Assembly: GCF_020640915.1 (NCBI RefSeq)
Contig: NZ_JADWDC010000022.1
Span: 1 to 64,000 of the forward strand
Source of the DNA: Waterburya agarophytonicola KI4
GTDB lineage: Bacteria > Cyanobacteriota > Cyanobacteriia > Cyanobacteriales > Xenococcaceae
DNA length: 64,000 bases
Direction: 5' to 3'
Part shown: one piece after another, positions 9,838-19,259 of the stretch
How positions within the stretch are numbered: position 1 is the stretch's first letter
Layout of the letters: the number at the start of each line of letters is the position of its first letter
The notes under the pieces: generated by a model
Databases searched by the model: none
What the model was told of the DNA's origin: nothing
The model's input: only the letters and a program-made list of their open reading frames with translations
Translations under genes and position numbers: made by a program

Positions 9838-10968
9838 TTAATTTACTACACTTTGATAAATATGTTCGTATTCCTTGACAATAGAATCTAAAGCAAATTT
9901 TTCTACTATTCTATTTCGGGCAGCTTGACTTTTTTCTGCTCTAGCATCTGGCTCTAAATTAATTATTTCTTTCCAACCTTGGGCTAAAGCATTCGGGTCT
10001 TTCGGGGGAACAGCCTTTCCTGTATCTCCCACAATCCAACCAGAATCGCCAATATCCGTAACCACACAAGGAATTCCACAAGCCATTGCTTCTCCAATCA
10101 CTAAGGGGAATGCCTCGCCAAAAGCAGAAGAAGAAGTCAAAATATCTAAAGCTGGTGTAATTTGAGGAATATCTCGACGTTGCCCTAACAAATACACACT
10201 TTTACTAATATCCAACTCGGCGATTAAATCGGTTAAAGCCGAATTTTCACTATCTACATTAGTACCAATTAAAACAAACTTAGTATCAGGATATTCTGCC
10301 AACAATACTTTAGCCGCCTTTAATAGATTGGCATGGTCTTTCATCGGATGATATCGAGCCAAAGACCCAATCAAAAAAGTATCATCAGATATGCCCAATT
10401 CCTGACGGAACTTTTGTCTGATTTCAGCAGAAGGTTGAAATTTAGAAATGTCAAAACCATTAGGTACAACACAACTGTTTTCACGGTCATAACCTATTTT
10501 TTGGTGTTGACCTTGACTTTTTTCTGATACATAAGCCACCTTACTTACGTATTTAGAAGACCAACTACCAAAACGAATGATTCCTTGAGTTAGAGGTTTT
10601 TCTGAAGGTAAATCGTGAAGGGAATGATGAATACTCCACAAGACAGGAGTCTTTTTGCCACTAACGAAATTGAAAAACTGTGCTGCTAAATTTCCATGAT
10701 ACATCCAACCTTGAATCAGATCTGGTTCGGCTTGTTTAATTAAACCTACAACCTTTTTAACTGATGCTAAACTTGGCTTGCCTACCAACATTCCCGCACT
10801 ATGAACGGGTATGCCTAATTGTTCGATTTGTTCTCCGAAAACCCCTTTGTCCATCAATGAAATAATTGTCGGTTCAAAAAGGTCTCGATCTATCTTAGAC
10901 AAAAGATTATAGAGCATGACTTCCGCCCCACCCATGTTTAAACCAGTAGTCAAGTAAACTATTTTCAT
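9838..10968 (-). CDS. GT4-family glycosyltransferase
   Basis: A 376-residue retaining GT-B glycosyltransferase. The N-terminal domain begins with IVYLTTGLNMGGAEVMLYNLL, a typical acceptor-domain start with the Gly-rich loop. The C-terminal nucleotide-sugar domain has LIGSLARYHPMKDHANLL and the EX7E motif in GEAFPLVIGEAMACG. It would extend the lipid-linked repeat unit on the cytoplasmic membrane face. It is followed 45 bp downstream by a sulfotransferase and preceded by the polymerase. Donor and linkage cannot be assigned. Confidence 0.9.
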   Translation of the reverse strand: MKIVYLTTGLNMGGAEVMLYNLLSKIDRDLFEPTIISLMDKGVFGEQIEQLGIPVHSAGMLVGKPSLASVKKVVGLIKQAEPDLIQGWMYHGNLAAQFFNFVSGKKTPVLWSIHHSLHDLPSEKPLTQGIIRFGSWSSKYVSKVAYVSEKSQGQHQKIGYDRENSCVVPNGFDISKFQPSAEIRQKFRQELGISDDTFLIGSLARYHPMKDHANLLKAAKVLLAEYPDTKFVLIGTNVDSENSALTDLIAELDISKSVYLLGQRRDIPQITPALDILTSSSAFGEAFPLVIGEAMACGIPCVVTDIGDSGWIVGDTGKAVPPKDPNALAQGWKEIINLEPDARAEKSQAARNRIVEKFALDSIVKEYEHIYQSVVN

Positions 10969-11002
10969 GATTTTTATGGTGCTAAATCTGGTGTAAATAC
11001 AT

Positions 11003-12289
11003 CTAATACTTAGTTACTATGTCTTGTTCTAGGGCGCGATCGATTCTACTTTGTTTGCTCAAAACTGCCATAAAAGCGATCGACGTCAAAATGAAAAAAT
11101 TAGTAAAGACTGTATGACTAAATATGCCCCAAATCAAAGCATAAATTGTAAAAACAAGTGCATACTTTCGATGTTCTCCTTGGGCCTGCCATACAGAAGC
11201 CAAAATTAATAGAGGATAGATAAATATTCCCAAAAATCCATATTCAATCATTCGGTCGAGATAAATATTGTGAGATCTCGGTGCTTTATCCGAATCGGGT
11301 TTAATTCCTTCGTGTTCCCCGCTACCCAAGCCACTACCAAAGATAGGACTACTGGTGAACTTTTGCCAACCCAACTCCAATAATAGAATACGAGAATCTT
11401 CTTCCTCTTCTACTATTTCTTCACTTTCAGCAAAAGGATTGGCTATAACTCTAATCCTTTCAATCGTTCCTTCATTAAATATTTCTTCCCCATTAGGAGT
11501 TTTGATATAAGACAAATTATCAACTTGCGCCGAAACAATTGTAGCTGTCACCAAAATTGAAACTATTAATATTGGTAATTGGGCGACAGGAATAATTTTG
11601 ACCGCCATAAATAGCAAGACAATTAGTAACCAACATGCGATACCACCACGAGAAAAAGTTGCAACATTACCTATCAAGACAAATAAAGCATAAATCAAAC
11701 GATATTTTGGTTTAATTAAACCAATTGTGAAAATCAAGCCCATATTTAAACCACAGCTTGCCATATTCGGGTCAATATAAAAACCACCAGCTCTTCCTGG
11801 TACGTCTTGAACTTCTTGTAAAATTGTTGGTTTGAGAAATTGAGCTGTCAACAGAAAAACGTTGAAGAATGTGACTATTAAAACGCTAATTTTAGTAAAT
11901 TGTTGAACTACAGAATGTTCTGAAAAAATAAGCAACATCAAACTGATAAAAATCATCGATCTAATCTGATCTTCCATAATCTGCTGAATAGGAGCAGAAG
12001 AACTAGGCATAGCTAATACTACAATGGATGTCATTGCCAGATAAATAGCAAACCAAACAAAAATAGACCGAGGCAAGTATGGTAATTTTTTGAAGATTGA
12101 TGGATACAAAGGTACAGCCAAAAACAGAAATCCAATCACCCACAATAAAGGTATTCCTATACCATAAGCAGTCAAAACACCGTCTAGTTTGCTAAAAAAG
12201 ACCAATATTGCCGCTACTGCCACAAAACATTGGTAATTAATCAGGAAGTTGGTTTTTTGTTTATTAGTGTGCCGAGTTAAACTACTCAT
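11003..12289 (-). CDS. Wzy-like polysaccharide polymerase / O-antigen ligase family protein
   Basis: A 428-residue polytopic membrane protein with about ten to twelve hydrophobic segments. A large periplasmic loop (about residues 265-340) contains an acidic stretch with EEIVEEEEDS, then FGSGLGSGEH and PRSHNIYLDRMIEYGFLG. The His in SHNIYL followed by a helix is the signature of the Wzy_C/WaaL fold. In a locus with a flippase and glycosyltransferases, polymerisation of repeat units is more likely than ligation to lipid A. The order of genes (GTs, Wzy, GT, sulfotransferase) supports one operon. Confidence 0.85.
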   Translation of the reverse strand: MSSLTRHTNKQKTNFLINYQCFVAVAAILVFFSKLDGVLTAYGIGIPLLWVIGFLFLAVPLYPSIFKKLPYLPRSIFVWFAIYLAMTSIVVLAMPSSSAPIQQIMEDQIRSMIFISLMLLIFSEHSVVQQFTKISVLIVTFFNVFLLTAQFLKPTILQEVQDVPGRAGGFYIDPNMASCGLNMGLIFTIGLIKPKYRLIYALFVLIGNVATFSRGGIACWLLIVLLFMAVKIIPVAQLPILIVSILVTATIVSAQVDNLSYIKTPNGEEIFNEGTIERIRVIANPFAESEEIVEEEEDSRILLLELGWQKFTSSPIFGSGLGSGEHEGIKPDSDKAPRSHNIYLDRMIEYGFLGIFIYPLLILASVWQAQGEHRKYALVFTIYALIWGIFSHTVFTNFFILTSIAFMAVLSKQSRIDRALEQDIVTKY

Positions 12290-12322
12290 TATCTTTAATT
12301 AATTATTAATAGTTATTTAATT

Positions 12323-13429
12323 TTATTTTTTATAATCTAATAAGGTTTCGAGGTATTGAGGAACAATCTGCTCGGTTGAAAATATTTTAGCTCTTTGTTG
12401 CAAAGTATCTCTAGATGTTGGTTTGTCTAAGACATTTAACATGGCTTCTGATAAAGATTTACTATCTTGAATGGGAACTAAATAACCATATTTTCCTCCT
12501 GCCAAAATTTCCTCTGGACCACTAGGACAGTTGGTCGATACTACCGAACAACCGCAAGCCATTGCTTCTATCAAAGCAGTAGGCAATCCTTCATAGCGAG
12601 AAGATAGCACGAATGCAGTTACCCGATTCATATAGCCATAGGGATTATCAGCAAATCCTGGCAAATCGATATCATCCTTAACCCCTAAAGTATTAGCCAA
12701 TTCTTCTAATTCGCTTCTTAATTCTCCTTCACCTAAAATTATTAGTCGAGCAGCTTTTTGTTGTCTAACCAAAGCAAAGGCTCTAATCAAATTAACAAAA
12801 TCTTTTTGAGCAGTTAATCTCCCAACAGCTAAAAAAACAGGTAGCTCTCCAAACTTTAACCAAGGATGGGAAACAGGAGTATTGGCTTTTGCGAGTAATT
12901 CCTCATTAATGACTGGATTGTATATGGTTTTGACGGAGCCTGGGGCAAAATTCAATTGATTTTCTAAGTCAGCACTAACTCCTTCGGAAACTCCTATAAT
13001 GGCATCGGCACTGGGATAAAAACGCTCCATAAACCAAGGTGTTACCTTTGCCCTGAGGGAAGTGGCATCGGCTACAGACAAAGTGTTGTGTTCTACTACT
13101 GCCAATCTAGTTTTTGAACCCGCCAGCTTGTTAGCTAATAGAGCAATCACATTAGCATGACCGAGATGGGATAATAAAGCATCTGGTTGAGTATTTTTTA
13201 AATATTTAACCAATGGCAATATAGCAGTAGCAACCCGTGGAGACTGAAGATTAATAATATTGACTCCTTCTGGCACTTGCTCTAAAAAAGAACCTTCAGC
13301 TATACCTAATACTAAATCTAAGACTAGGTTTTTGTTGTCAACCATACCTTTAAGTAGGTTTACTGATACTCTTTCTGCACCCCCACCGTATAAATTGGGC
13401 AGAAAAAAAGCAATTCGTTGCTGAGACAT
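12323..13429 (-). CDS. GT4-family glycosyltransferase
   Basis: A 368-residue GT-B enzyme. The start is ATG at 13429, just after the upstream gene's stop and about eight bases past a GGGAGGA ribosome site; an upstream in-frame start at 13450 would overlap that gene by 20 bp. The N-terminus IAFFLPNLYGGGAERVSVNLL is the GT4 acceptor domain. FLAVGRLTAQKDFVNLIRAF and the EX7E motif EGLPTALIEAMACG lie in the donor domain. It is related to the adjacent enzyme at 13431-14561 (both have SCPSGPEE/SGPREL after the EX7E motif), suggesting an old duplication with divergence of specificity. Confidence 0.92.
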   Translation of the reverse strand: MSQQRIAFFLPNLYGGGAERVSVNLLKGMVDNKNLVLDLVLGIAEGSFLEQVPEGVNIINLQSPRVATAILPLVKYLKNTQPDALLSHLGHANVIALLANKLAGSKTRLAVVEHNTLSVADATSLRAKVTPWFMERFYPSADAIIGVSEGVSADLENQLNFAPGSVKTIYNPVINEELLAKANTPVSHPWLKFGELPVFLAVGRLTAQKDFVNLIRAFALVRQQKAARLIILGEGELRSELEELANTLGVKDDIDLPGFADNPYGYMNRVTAFVLSSRYEGLPTALIEAMACGCSVVSTNCPSGPEEILAGGKYGYLVPIQDSKSLSEAMLNVLDKPTSRDTLQQRAKIFSTEQIVPQYLETLLDYKK

Positions 13430-13430
13430 T

Positions 13431-14561
13431 TTATTTTCCTCCCCTACCATGTTTTTCTAGGATTGCTTTCTGACTCAAATCAGTCCAACCTTGGATAATT
13501 TTCTCCAAACTAAATCTAGTGCCAACTTCAGGAGCAGACTTAGCAAAATGCTCTCTTTCTTCGGGGTTTGTAATTAAACGCTCGATCGCTTTAGTTAATG
13601 CAACTTCATCCTGATTGGGTATTAAGATACCATCAACCCCATCTCTGACAAGCTCTCTTGGTCCACTAGGACAATCTGTGGCAATTACTGGCAATCCACA
13701 TAACATTGCTTCGCCATGAGCCATGGGAAATCCTTCAAAACGAGAAGACATCACAAAAAATTGAGCGCGTTCCATTAATAGGAAAGGATTTTTGACTCTT
13801 CCTGGTAATACTACCTGCTCTCCTAAATTTAATTCGGCTTTTAGTTCTTCTAATTCCCTGCGAAGTTCTCCTTCTCCCAGGATAATTAGCTGCCAGTCTG
13901 GATATCGGGGCGCGACTTTGGCAAAAGCCTTGAGCAAAATATCAAAACCTTTTTGATTGGTTAAACGCCCCATGCTCATAATCCATTTGCGATCGCTATG
14001 AACTCCTGTAGGAATTTCAATTTCGGAACTAGCATTTTTGGATACGAAAAAGGGATTATATACTACTTCTTTTTTACTTTTAGGCAACCAAGTAAAATAG
14101 TCTTCTACTCCTTGGGATACGCTAACTAGTTTGGTAGCAAAGGGATATACAAAACGTCTGAGAGTTTCCCAGAATTTACCGTAAGAGATTAAATTGGGGT
14201 CGCAATGTTCTGTAATCAAAACTGGATATTTAGTTTTAAGAGTAGCTAACACCGTCAAAATATTGGTTTCGGTTAAGTGTGCCATGACAATATCTGGTTC
14301 GCTTAACTTAATGGCTTTTCTGAGGGCAGACACTCGCTGGAGATTGCTTTTAATCGCATCGAGAGGATTCTTGGATACGCCCATAATTCCCAAGGCTATT
14401 CTCTTAACGCCTGGGGGAAGCTGATAAAAATCTGTATCTTTTTCAGTTCCAGTAATAACTGTGACTTGATGTCCTTGTAGCTGAAATCCTTCTGCTAGAG
14501 AAACAACAACTCTTTCTGCTCCACCACAAAATAGAGATGGGGTTACTAAGGTAATTTTCAT
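13431..14561 (-). CDS. GT4-family glycosyltransferase
   Basis: A 376-residue GT-B enzyme. The N-terminus reads ITLVTPSLFCGGAERVVVSLA. The donor domain has IMSMGRLTNQKGFDILLKAF and EX7E in EGFPMAHGEAMLCG, followed by DCPSGPRELVRDG. It resembles PglH/GalNAc-type or WcaL-like extenders in layout, but the sugar cannot be assigned. It is followed directly by the second GT4 gene (one base between stop and preferred start) and lies 11 bp after a sulfotransferase, so co-transcription and coupled translation are likely. Confidence 0.92.
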   Translation of the reverse strand: MKITLVTPSLFCGGAERVVVSLAEGFQLQGHQVTVITGTEKDTDFYQLPPGVKRIALGIMGVSKNPLDAIKSNLQRVSALRKAIKLSEPDIVMAHLTETNILTVLATLKTKYPVLITEHCDPNLISYGKFWETLRRFVYPFATKLVSVSQGVEDYFTWLPKSKKEVVYNPFFVSKNASSEIEIPTGVHSDRKWIMSMGRLTNQKGFDILLKAFAKVAPRYPDWQLIILGEGELRRELEELKAELNLGEQVVLPGRVKNPFLLMERAQFFVMSSRFEGFPMAHGEAMLCGLPVIATDCPSGPRELVRDGVDGILIPNQDEVALTKAIERLITNPEEREHFAKSAPEVGTRFSLEKIIQGWTDLSQKAILEKHGRGGK

Positions 14562-14572
14562 CTTTTTGTTGG

Positions 14573-15493
14573 TTACTTATTTAGAGATTTTGCTGTTAGC
14601 CAGTGACTCAAATCTCGATTGATCAATTGGGCAAGTTTTTGGATATCGGTACTAAACTCTTCCATCATATCGGCTCGCAAATCCTCAGAGAGGGGTTCGC
14701 GGGCTGCAACCTTAGTATTGAAAGAACGGATTGTATCGAGAATACCCAGTTCTTTAATACCTAACATATCTCTAGCTTTGAGAGCCACGTTAGTTAATAA
14801 AGCAGGAGGTTTTGCTGTGAAATTACCAACTGCACCCATTTTGTGAGTTTTGTTTTCGTTAATTCTTACAAATTCAGTACGTTCGTCATTAGGTACGGCT
14901 AAAAATTCTAGAACTTCGTCATAGACATCTTTAGTTGATTTAACAAAGTCTTCAAACAGAATTATTTTGACCTGTTCGGCAGGGAAAATAGTTTGTAATC
15001 TTTCAACTTGCTCTCCCAGCTTTCCCATTTCGGCGTATTGTAAAAAGGCGGCTTCTCTGCATTGAGAAGGAATTTGCTTTCCTTGCTTTCGAGTTGCTTG
15101 TAATCTCCAAGCTTTCTCAAAACTTTTTTCACTTTCATCAGCAGTAAAAACTAGTTGAGAATGAAAAGAATAAATCATGTCTACGGGGTTGCGTAGCATG
15201 ACAATTATCTTTGCTTGTGAATCGTATTCTTTAATTTTGTCTAAAGCTACAGTCGAACAAAGATAGAAAACAGAACCTTCTCCAATTGCTGTATGTTTTG
15301 CGGTACTTTCAGAAAATAAGCCAGAGTATTCCGACCAAGTTTTGGTTACGCGATATTGTTCAAAATCGAAAGTAAAGTAATGTGGTTCTTTGGGTTCGCT
15401 AATATAAATATTGGGATGATCTCTTAGATATTCACTCAAAGCAGTTGTGCCACATTTGGGCGCACCAGCAATAAAAAAATTGGGTTTATTCAT
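14573..15493 (-). CDS. sulfotransferase domain protein
   Basis: A 306-residue PAPS-dependent sulfotransferase. FFIAGAPKCGTTALSEYLRDHPNI gives the PAPS 5'-loop near residue 12. KIIVMLRNPVDMIYSFHSQ gives the 3'-phosphate site near residue 105. EPHYFTFDFEQY resembles the substrate-side segment of heparan-type N-deacetylase/sulfotransferases. It sits 11 bp upstream of two glycosyltransferases in the same direction. A role in sulfating the glycan or its intermediate is inferred from context. Confidence 0.9.
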   Translation of the reverse strand: MNKPNFFIAGAPKCGTTALSEYLRDHPNIYISEPKEPHYFTFDFEQYRVTKTWSEYSGLFSESTAKHTAIGEGSVFYLCSTVALDKIKEYDSQAKIIVMLRNPVDMIYSFHSQLVFTADESEKSFEKAWRLQATRKQGKQIPSQCREAAFLQYAEMGKLGEQVERLQTIFPAEQVKIILFEDFVKSTKDVYDEVLEFLAVPNDERTEFVRINENKTHKMGAVGNFTAKPPALLTNVALKARDMLGIKELGILDTIRSFNTKVAAREPLSEDLRADMMEEFSTDIQKLAQLINRDLSHWLTAKSLNK

Positions 15494-15639
15494 AATTTGG
15501 AAGATCTCGGTAATAAAATTTGATTTTATCGATCGCTAAGGGCAATTTATCAAAGTAATAAGCTGATGGTGTTACTGAATGGCGATCGATCTAAAGTTCA
15601 GTAGCTACAGAAAAAGGCAATTGTTCGGATGGCTCAATT

Positions 15640-16398
15640 TTAACCCTTTAAAAACTTCGTGTAACTAGACCCCGACAAAGTCTCTAAAACCTCATCATAG
15701 TTAGCTATTTTATCGGAATATTTTCCTTGATTTATGCGCTTTAGTTCACTTTTAAAAGTTATAGAATCGCTGCTTACTTCTAGAAACTCAGCGACAGAAC
15801 ATAAGACTTGGTTATAATCTTCCTGCATTGATTCGTAGGTTATTTCTAGTACTGACAGAGGCATTATCTTGAGTAAAGAACTGAAAAGCTTGTTATTTCT
15901 CGTGCATCTATCTAAATCTTTGATGAGATAAGAAGTGTCAATAGTGACTTGTCTGGTTTTAGACTGTACTGTATTAGAGTGAGCTATGTGGTGTTGGTTT
16001 TTTGCTGCTCTAGAAATTATGACATCGAGATAATTTTGACGAATTAAATGAATAATTCGATAATTATCTAAAAGTAGTTTTAGCATTATTTCAGGATTTT
16101 CCTGAATCTGATTGTACATGATCTTGAAGCCGATAATATCAAAATTAGTATCAGATTTGTAGCTATCTAAAATATCTAAATACTTAAACGCAGTAAAAAT
16201 AGATTTTTTATTTGCATTAGTTTTGTAATCGTAATATGTAGGAAATTGCTTATCTGTCCAATTTGGTCGATCAGCTCTCCAAATAAAGGGTTCTTCAAAG
16301 GATTTTATTTTAGGATGACTATCTAGAAGAGTTGCCAACCAAGTTGAGCCACTCCTAGGGGTTGTAATTACGCAGAACTTTGGTTTTTTCTTAGACAT
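15640..16398 (-). CDS. sulfotransferase (Stf0/NodH-like)
   Basis: A 252-residue protein starting at ATG 16398 (MSKKKPKFCVITTPRSGSTW). An open extension to 16476 exists but encodes an atypical hydrophobic leader and is not needed. The PAPS loop TTPRSGSTWLATLLDSHPKI is clear near residue 12. EEPFIW follows as in Stf0/LPS sulfotransferases. The 3'-phosphate site is in IIHLIRQNYLDVIISR near residue 125. The family is more like trehalose or lipid sulfotransferases than its three neighbours. The gene is AT-rich. Gaps of 122 and 146 bp separate it from its neighbours, larger than elsewhere in the run. Confidence 0.83.
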   Translation of the reverse strand: MSKKKPKFCVITTPRSGSTWLATLLDSHPKIKSFEEPFIWRADRPNWTDKQFPTYYDYKTNANKKSIFTAFKYLDILDSYKSDTNFDIIGFKIMYNQIQENPEIMLKLLLDNYRIIHLIRQNYLDVIISRAAKNQHHIAHSNTVQSKTRQVTIDTSYLIKDLDRCTRNNKLFSSLLKIMPLSVLEITYESMQEDYNQVLCSVAEFLEVSSDSITFKSELKRINQGKYSDKIANYDEVLETLSGSSYTKFLKG

Positions 16399-16520
16399 AA
16401 TACTTGGTTGATACTTGAGTGAAATATTTATTAATAATACTAAGAAATGGGAGACAAATTTAATCAATTGGGTCAAATTTTATAGATTCAGGTTATTACC
16501 TAAAATCAATTAAACTTATT

Positions 16521-17432
16521 TTATTTCCATGGTGATAAGTCTAACTTAAAAGCCTCAGCCAGTTTTTGATTGTGGGGTCTAAAGTAATTTTCCAAACGTT
16601 TTAAAGATTCAGTTCCCGCAGGCTCGGGAGGAGTAGTGTTGAACTTAAAATAAAATGATTTTAATAATCCTCGAATCTGACTCGTACCTAACAATGGAGC
16701 AAGTTTGAGTAACAATTTATGAGTAAATCTATTTTTAATAGCTAAGGTTTGAGTTCTTTTTTCAAAGTAAAATTCTTGATAAAAATCAGCATCAATCCCT
16801 ATATTTTGGGCGAGTTTAATTAGAGTAGCTTGAGGATTTGACACCATATCTTCAAACAAGATAATGTGAATCTTGGATAGAGGAAATCGTTCCGCCCAAG
16901 GAGCAATAAAATTGTAGTAGCAATTATTGGGTAATTGAGTATTTAACCATTCGTAGAAAAAATCATTTGGGGGATAGTTTAGTTTTTTGACTAATTCTCC
17001 CGTTTCATCCAACAATAAATCTGTCACTTGCTCAAAGGTAAGATTGCTATCCAAACGGGCTAAATTATTCTGAACAAAGCTAAAAGAGGAAAATACTCTT
17101 TTAGCAGGTTTGCGTAAGAGAAAAACAACATGGGGTTGAGTTTCACATTCTGCAAAAAAGTCTAAAGCAGTTTGTTGATAAATATAGTGAGGAGTTGCTT
17201 CCAAAACAATTTTGATATCTTCAGGACAGTTGGGGAAAAAAGCTTCGTATTTTTCGATGCCGTGCAGATTATAGTTAGCCTCTGGGCGCAACAAAGAACT
17301 ATCGCGATCGATAAAGTAAAAAGTTTCTTTACAGGGTGCGCCATAAACTTCTGGATGGGCAGCAAGCCAATGAAATAGAGAACTACTTCCTGCTTTAGGT
17401 GCCCCAGCAATAATCAAATTTGGTAATTTCAT
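16521..17432 (-). CDS. sulfotransferase domain protein
   Basis: A 303-residue PAPS-dependent enzyme. NLIIAGAPKAGSSSLFHWLA gives the PAPS loop near residue 9. HVVFLLRKPAKRVFSSFSF gives the 3'-phosphate site near residue 110. A CKETFYFIDRD segment lies between them. IHIILFEDMVSNPQATL is the usual downstream strand-helix of the fold. It follows the flippase gene by 29 bp. It is the first of three sulfotransferases transcribed in a row. Confidence 0.9.
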   Translation of the reverse strand: MKLPNLIIAGAPKAGSSSLFHWLAAHPEVYGAPCKETFYFIDRDSSLLRPEANYNLHGIEKYEAFFPNCPEDIKIVLEATPHYIYQQTALDFFAECETQPHVVFLLRKPAKRVFSSFSFVQNNLARLDSNLTFEQVTDLLLDETGELVKKLNYPPNDFFYEWLNTQLPNNCYYNFIAPWAERFPLSKIHIILFEDMVSNPQATLIKLAQNIGIDADFYQEFYFEKRTQTLAIKNRFTHKLLLKLAPLLGTSQIRGLLKSFYFKFNTTPPEPAGTESLKRLENYFRPHNQKLAEAFKLDLSPWK

Positions 17433-17461
17433 ATTTTTATTTATTGAGAAAATTTTTCTGG

Positions 17462-18832
17462 CTATTTATTTTTGGTTTTGGGACTACCAAAAGAATAAAG
17501 AGAAATGCCTAACTTTTTCTTGACAGAAATAGCCTTGATAATGTTAATCACAATCAAGCTAGTAGTGGTTGCTGTTGCTGCACCATTAATTCCCCATCGA
17601 GGAATTAGCACTGAATTTAAAATTATATTTAAAATTGCGCTCAAGCCTACAGCGATCGCCGTCTCATTTTGATGTCCCGTCATATTAAGCAGTAAACCAA
17701 CTGCTCCTGTAAAAGAAGTAAAAATCGTACCTATAATTAGAATATTCATCGCTGTACGACCAGGAAGAAATTCCGAGCCAAAGATTAATAATACTTGATT
17801 ACCCAAAAGCATTAACAGACCTCCCGTGACCAAAGAAAACAAGAACACACTTAACATACTTTTGCGAACTATTCTTTCTAGCTGCCGAATTTTACCTTCA
17901 GAATAAAGAGTGGCAATGTTGGGACCGAGAACACTGTTAGCTGCATGATGGATAAAAACAGTTAATCTAGTAATACCCAAAAGTACTGCATAAATTCCCA
18001 CGGCTTCTACACCTTTGATCGAACCTAACATGATAATATCGATCCGGGAATTGAGTAGTTGTGATGCCCCCAGAAACATAAAAGGCAAACCATCAGCAAT
18101 CCATTTTTTGGTGTTATATTTTGGTGTAACTTGACTTACTTCTGGAGGAAGAGATTGCAACAACCATCTAGTACCGATAATTAAAGTGACAATCGAAGCA
18201 AAAATCTTGATTCCTAATACCCAAAAAACATTAAAGCGATCGTTGAATAAGAAATAGGTGGCGACAGTTAAGGCAATAACAATAATTGGTGAAAATAAAG
18301 AGTCTGGCATTTGCCCCAAAACAATTTTACGCAGACCCTTCATTGCTCCTAATCGCAGATTGCGTAAAGACATGATAGGAACGGCGACCATTGATAAAGC
18401 GATCGCCAAAACTACAGTAGAATCTGAATCTCCCTTAAGATTCCAAGCTGCAATTATTGCTATTAAAGTAATAGTAATACCAGCACTCAACACCATCAAA
18501 TTAGCCCAACGTAGAAATCCGCCGATTAGATCGTACTGAGCTTTGTTACGATATATGGCAATTTCTCGAACTATTAATTGATCGAGTCCCAGCGCTGCGG
18601 GAATACTTAATAAGTTTGCCCAGGTCGTAGCATAAGAGTAAGTTCCCAATCCAGATGTTCCCAAAAAACGAGCGAAGATAACGCTCATCACAAAAGCTAA
18701 GAAAGCAGAGGCAACTTTCAAGCCTAGAGATCCAGCCACACCTTTGATTAGTTGATTTTTAAGATGGTTAGTTTGTCCTTGGGATGCCCAAATTAGCTGG
18801 ATTTTTTTGGTAATTGCTTTGAACATTGACAA
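17462..18832 (-). CDS. Wzx-type oligosaccharide flippase
   Basis: A 456-residue membrane protein with about 12 to 14 helices, of the MOP/MATE-like polysaccharide transporter superfamily. The N-terminus has KGVAGSLGLKVASAFLAF and the family segment FARFLGTSGLGTYSYATTW. It would flip lipid-linked repeat units across the inner membrane. It is the first gene of the minus-strand run of glycan genes, so a promoter probably lies in the 427 bp upstream. Its C-terminus is short and basic (KKLGISLYSFGSPKTKNK). Confidence 0.92.
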   Translation of the reverse strand: MSMFKAITKKIQLIWASQGQTNHLKNQLIKGVAGSLGLKVASAFLAFVMSVIFARFLGTSGLGTYSYATTWANLLSIPAALGLDQLIVREIAIYRNKAQYDLIGGFLRWANLMVLSAGITITLIAIIAAWNLKGDSDSTVVLAIALSMVAVPIMSLRNLRLGAMKGLRKIVLGQMPDSLFSPIIVIALTVATYFLFNDRFNVFWVLGIKIFASIVTLIIGTRWLLQSLPPEVSQVTPKYNTKKWIADGLPFMFLGASQLLNSRIDIIMLGSIKGVEAVGIYAVLLGITRLTVFIHHAANSVLGPNIATLYSEGKIRQLERIVRKSMLSVFLFSLVTGGLLMLLGNQVLLIFGSEFLPGRTAMNILIIGTIFTSFTGAVGLLLNMTGHQNETAIAVGLSAILNIILNSVLIPRWGINGAATATTTSLIVINIIKAISVKKKLGISLYSFGSPKTKNK

Positions 18833-19259
18833 AATTTGATAATTTAATTAGTTTTGAGTAGGCAATATTATATGTCGACAAAAGAGGTATGCAATGTGAA
18901 TACTCTGACTAAAAAGCCTTTCTTGTCGTTTGTCAATACTTGACTATATCCTAGATAAGATTTACCGAGGCGATATGAGATAGTCAAAGTCTTAGCATAT
19001 AAGTATCAGAGATAGACGACTTCATTAAAAAATTTGATTTCTCAAACGGTCAACCAGATTTTTGCGATCGCTGGTTGTAGAATCTTCTGTTATCTTTTTG
19101 TACTATACAGTTAATAGCCTACAATAAAAAAGCAATTTTAAATTAATTGTTAAAATAACAGTCGAGTTTTATTATTTAATATTTTTCAATTAAAAATCCA
19201 TCTGAATAATTAGGAAAAATTCATTCAAATGGATTATTTTCTAAAATTTTATTTTTTGC
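18833..19259. other. intergenic region before the glycan operon
   Basis: A 427-bp gap between the flippase (downstream on minus) and the dehydratase-EAL gene. It holds a terminator for the latter (19192-19235) and should hold a promoter for the glycan run. It is AT-rich, with one HIP1 site near 19066. No gene or known RNA was recognised. Confidence 0.5.
19192..19235 (-). terminator. intrinsic terminator of the dehydratase-EAL gene
   Basis: Arms AATCCATCTGAAT (19195-19207) and ATTCAAATGGATT (19223-19235) pair with one mismatch in 13. On the minus strand the stem is followed by a T-run (A-run 19192-19196 on plus). It lies 25 to 70 bp after the stop of the minus-strand gene. Confidence 0.65.
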
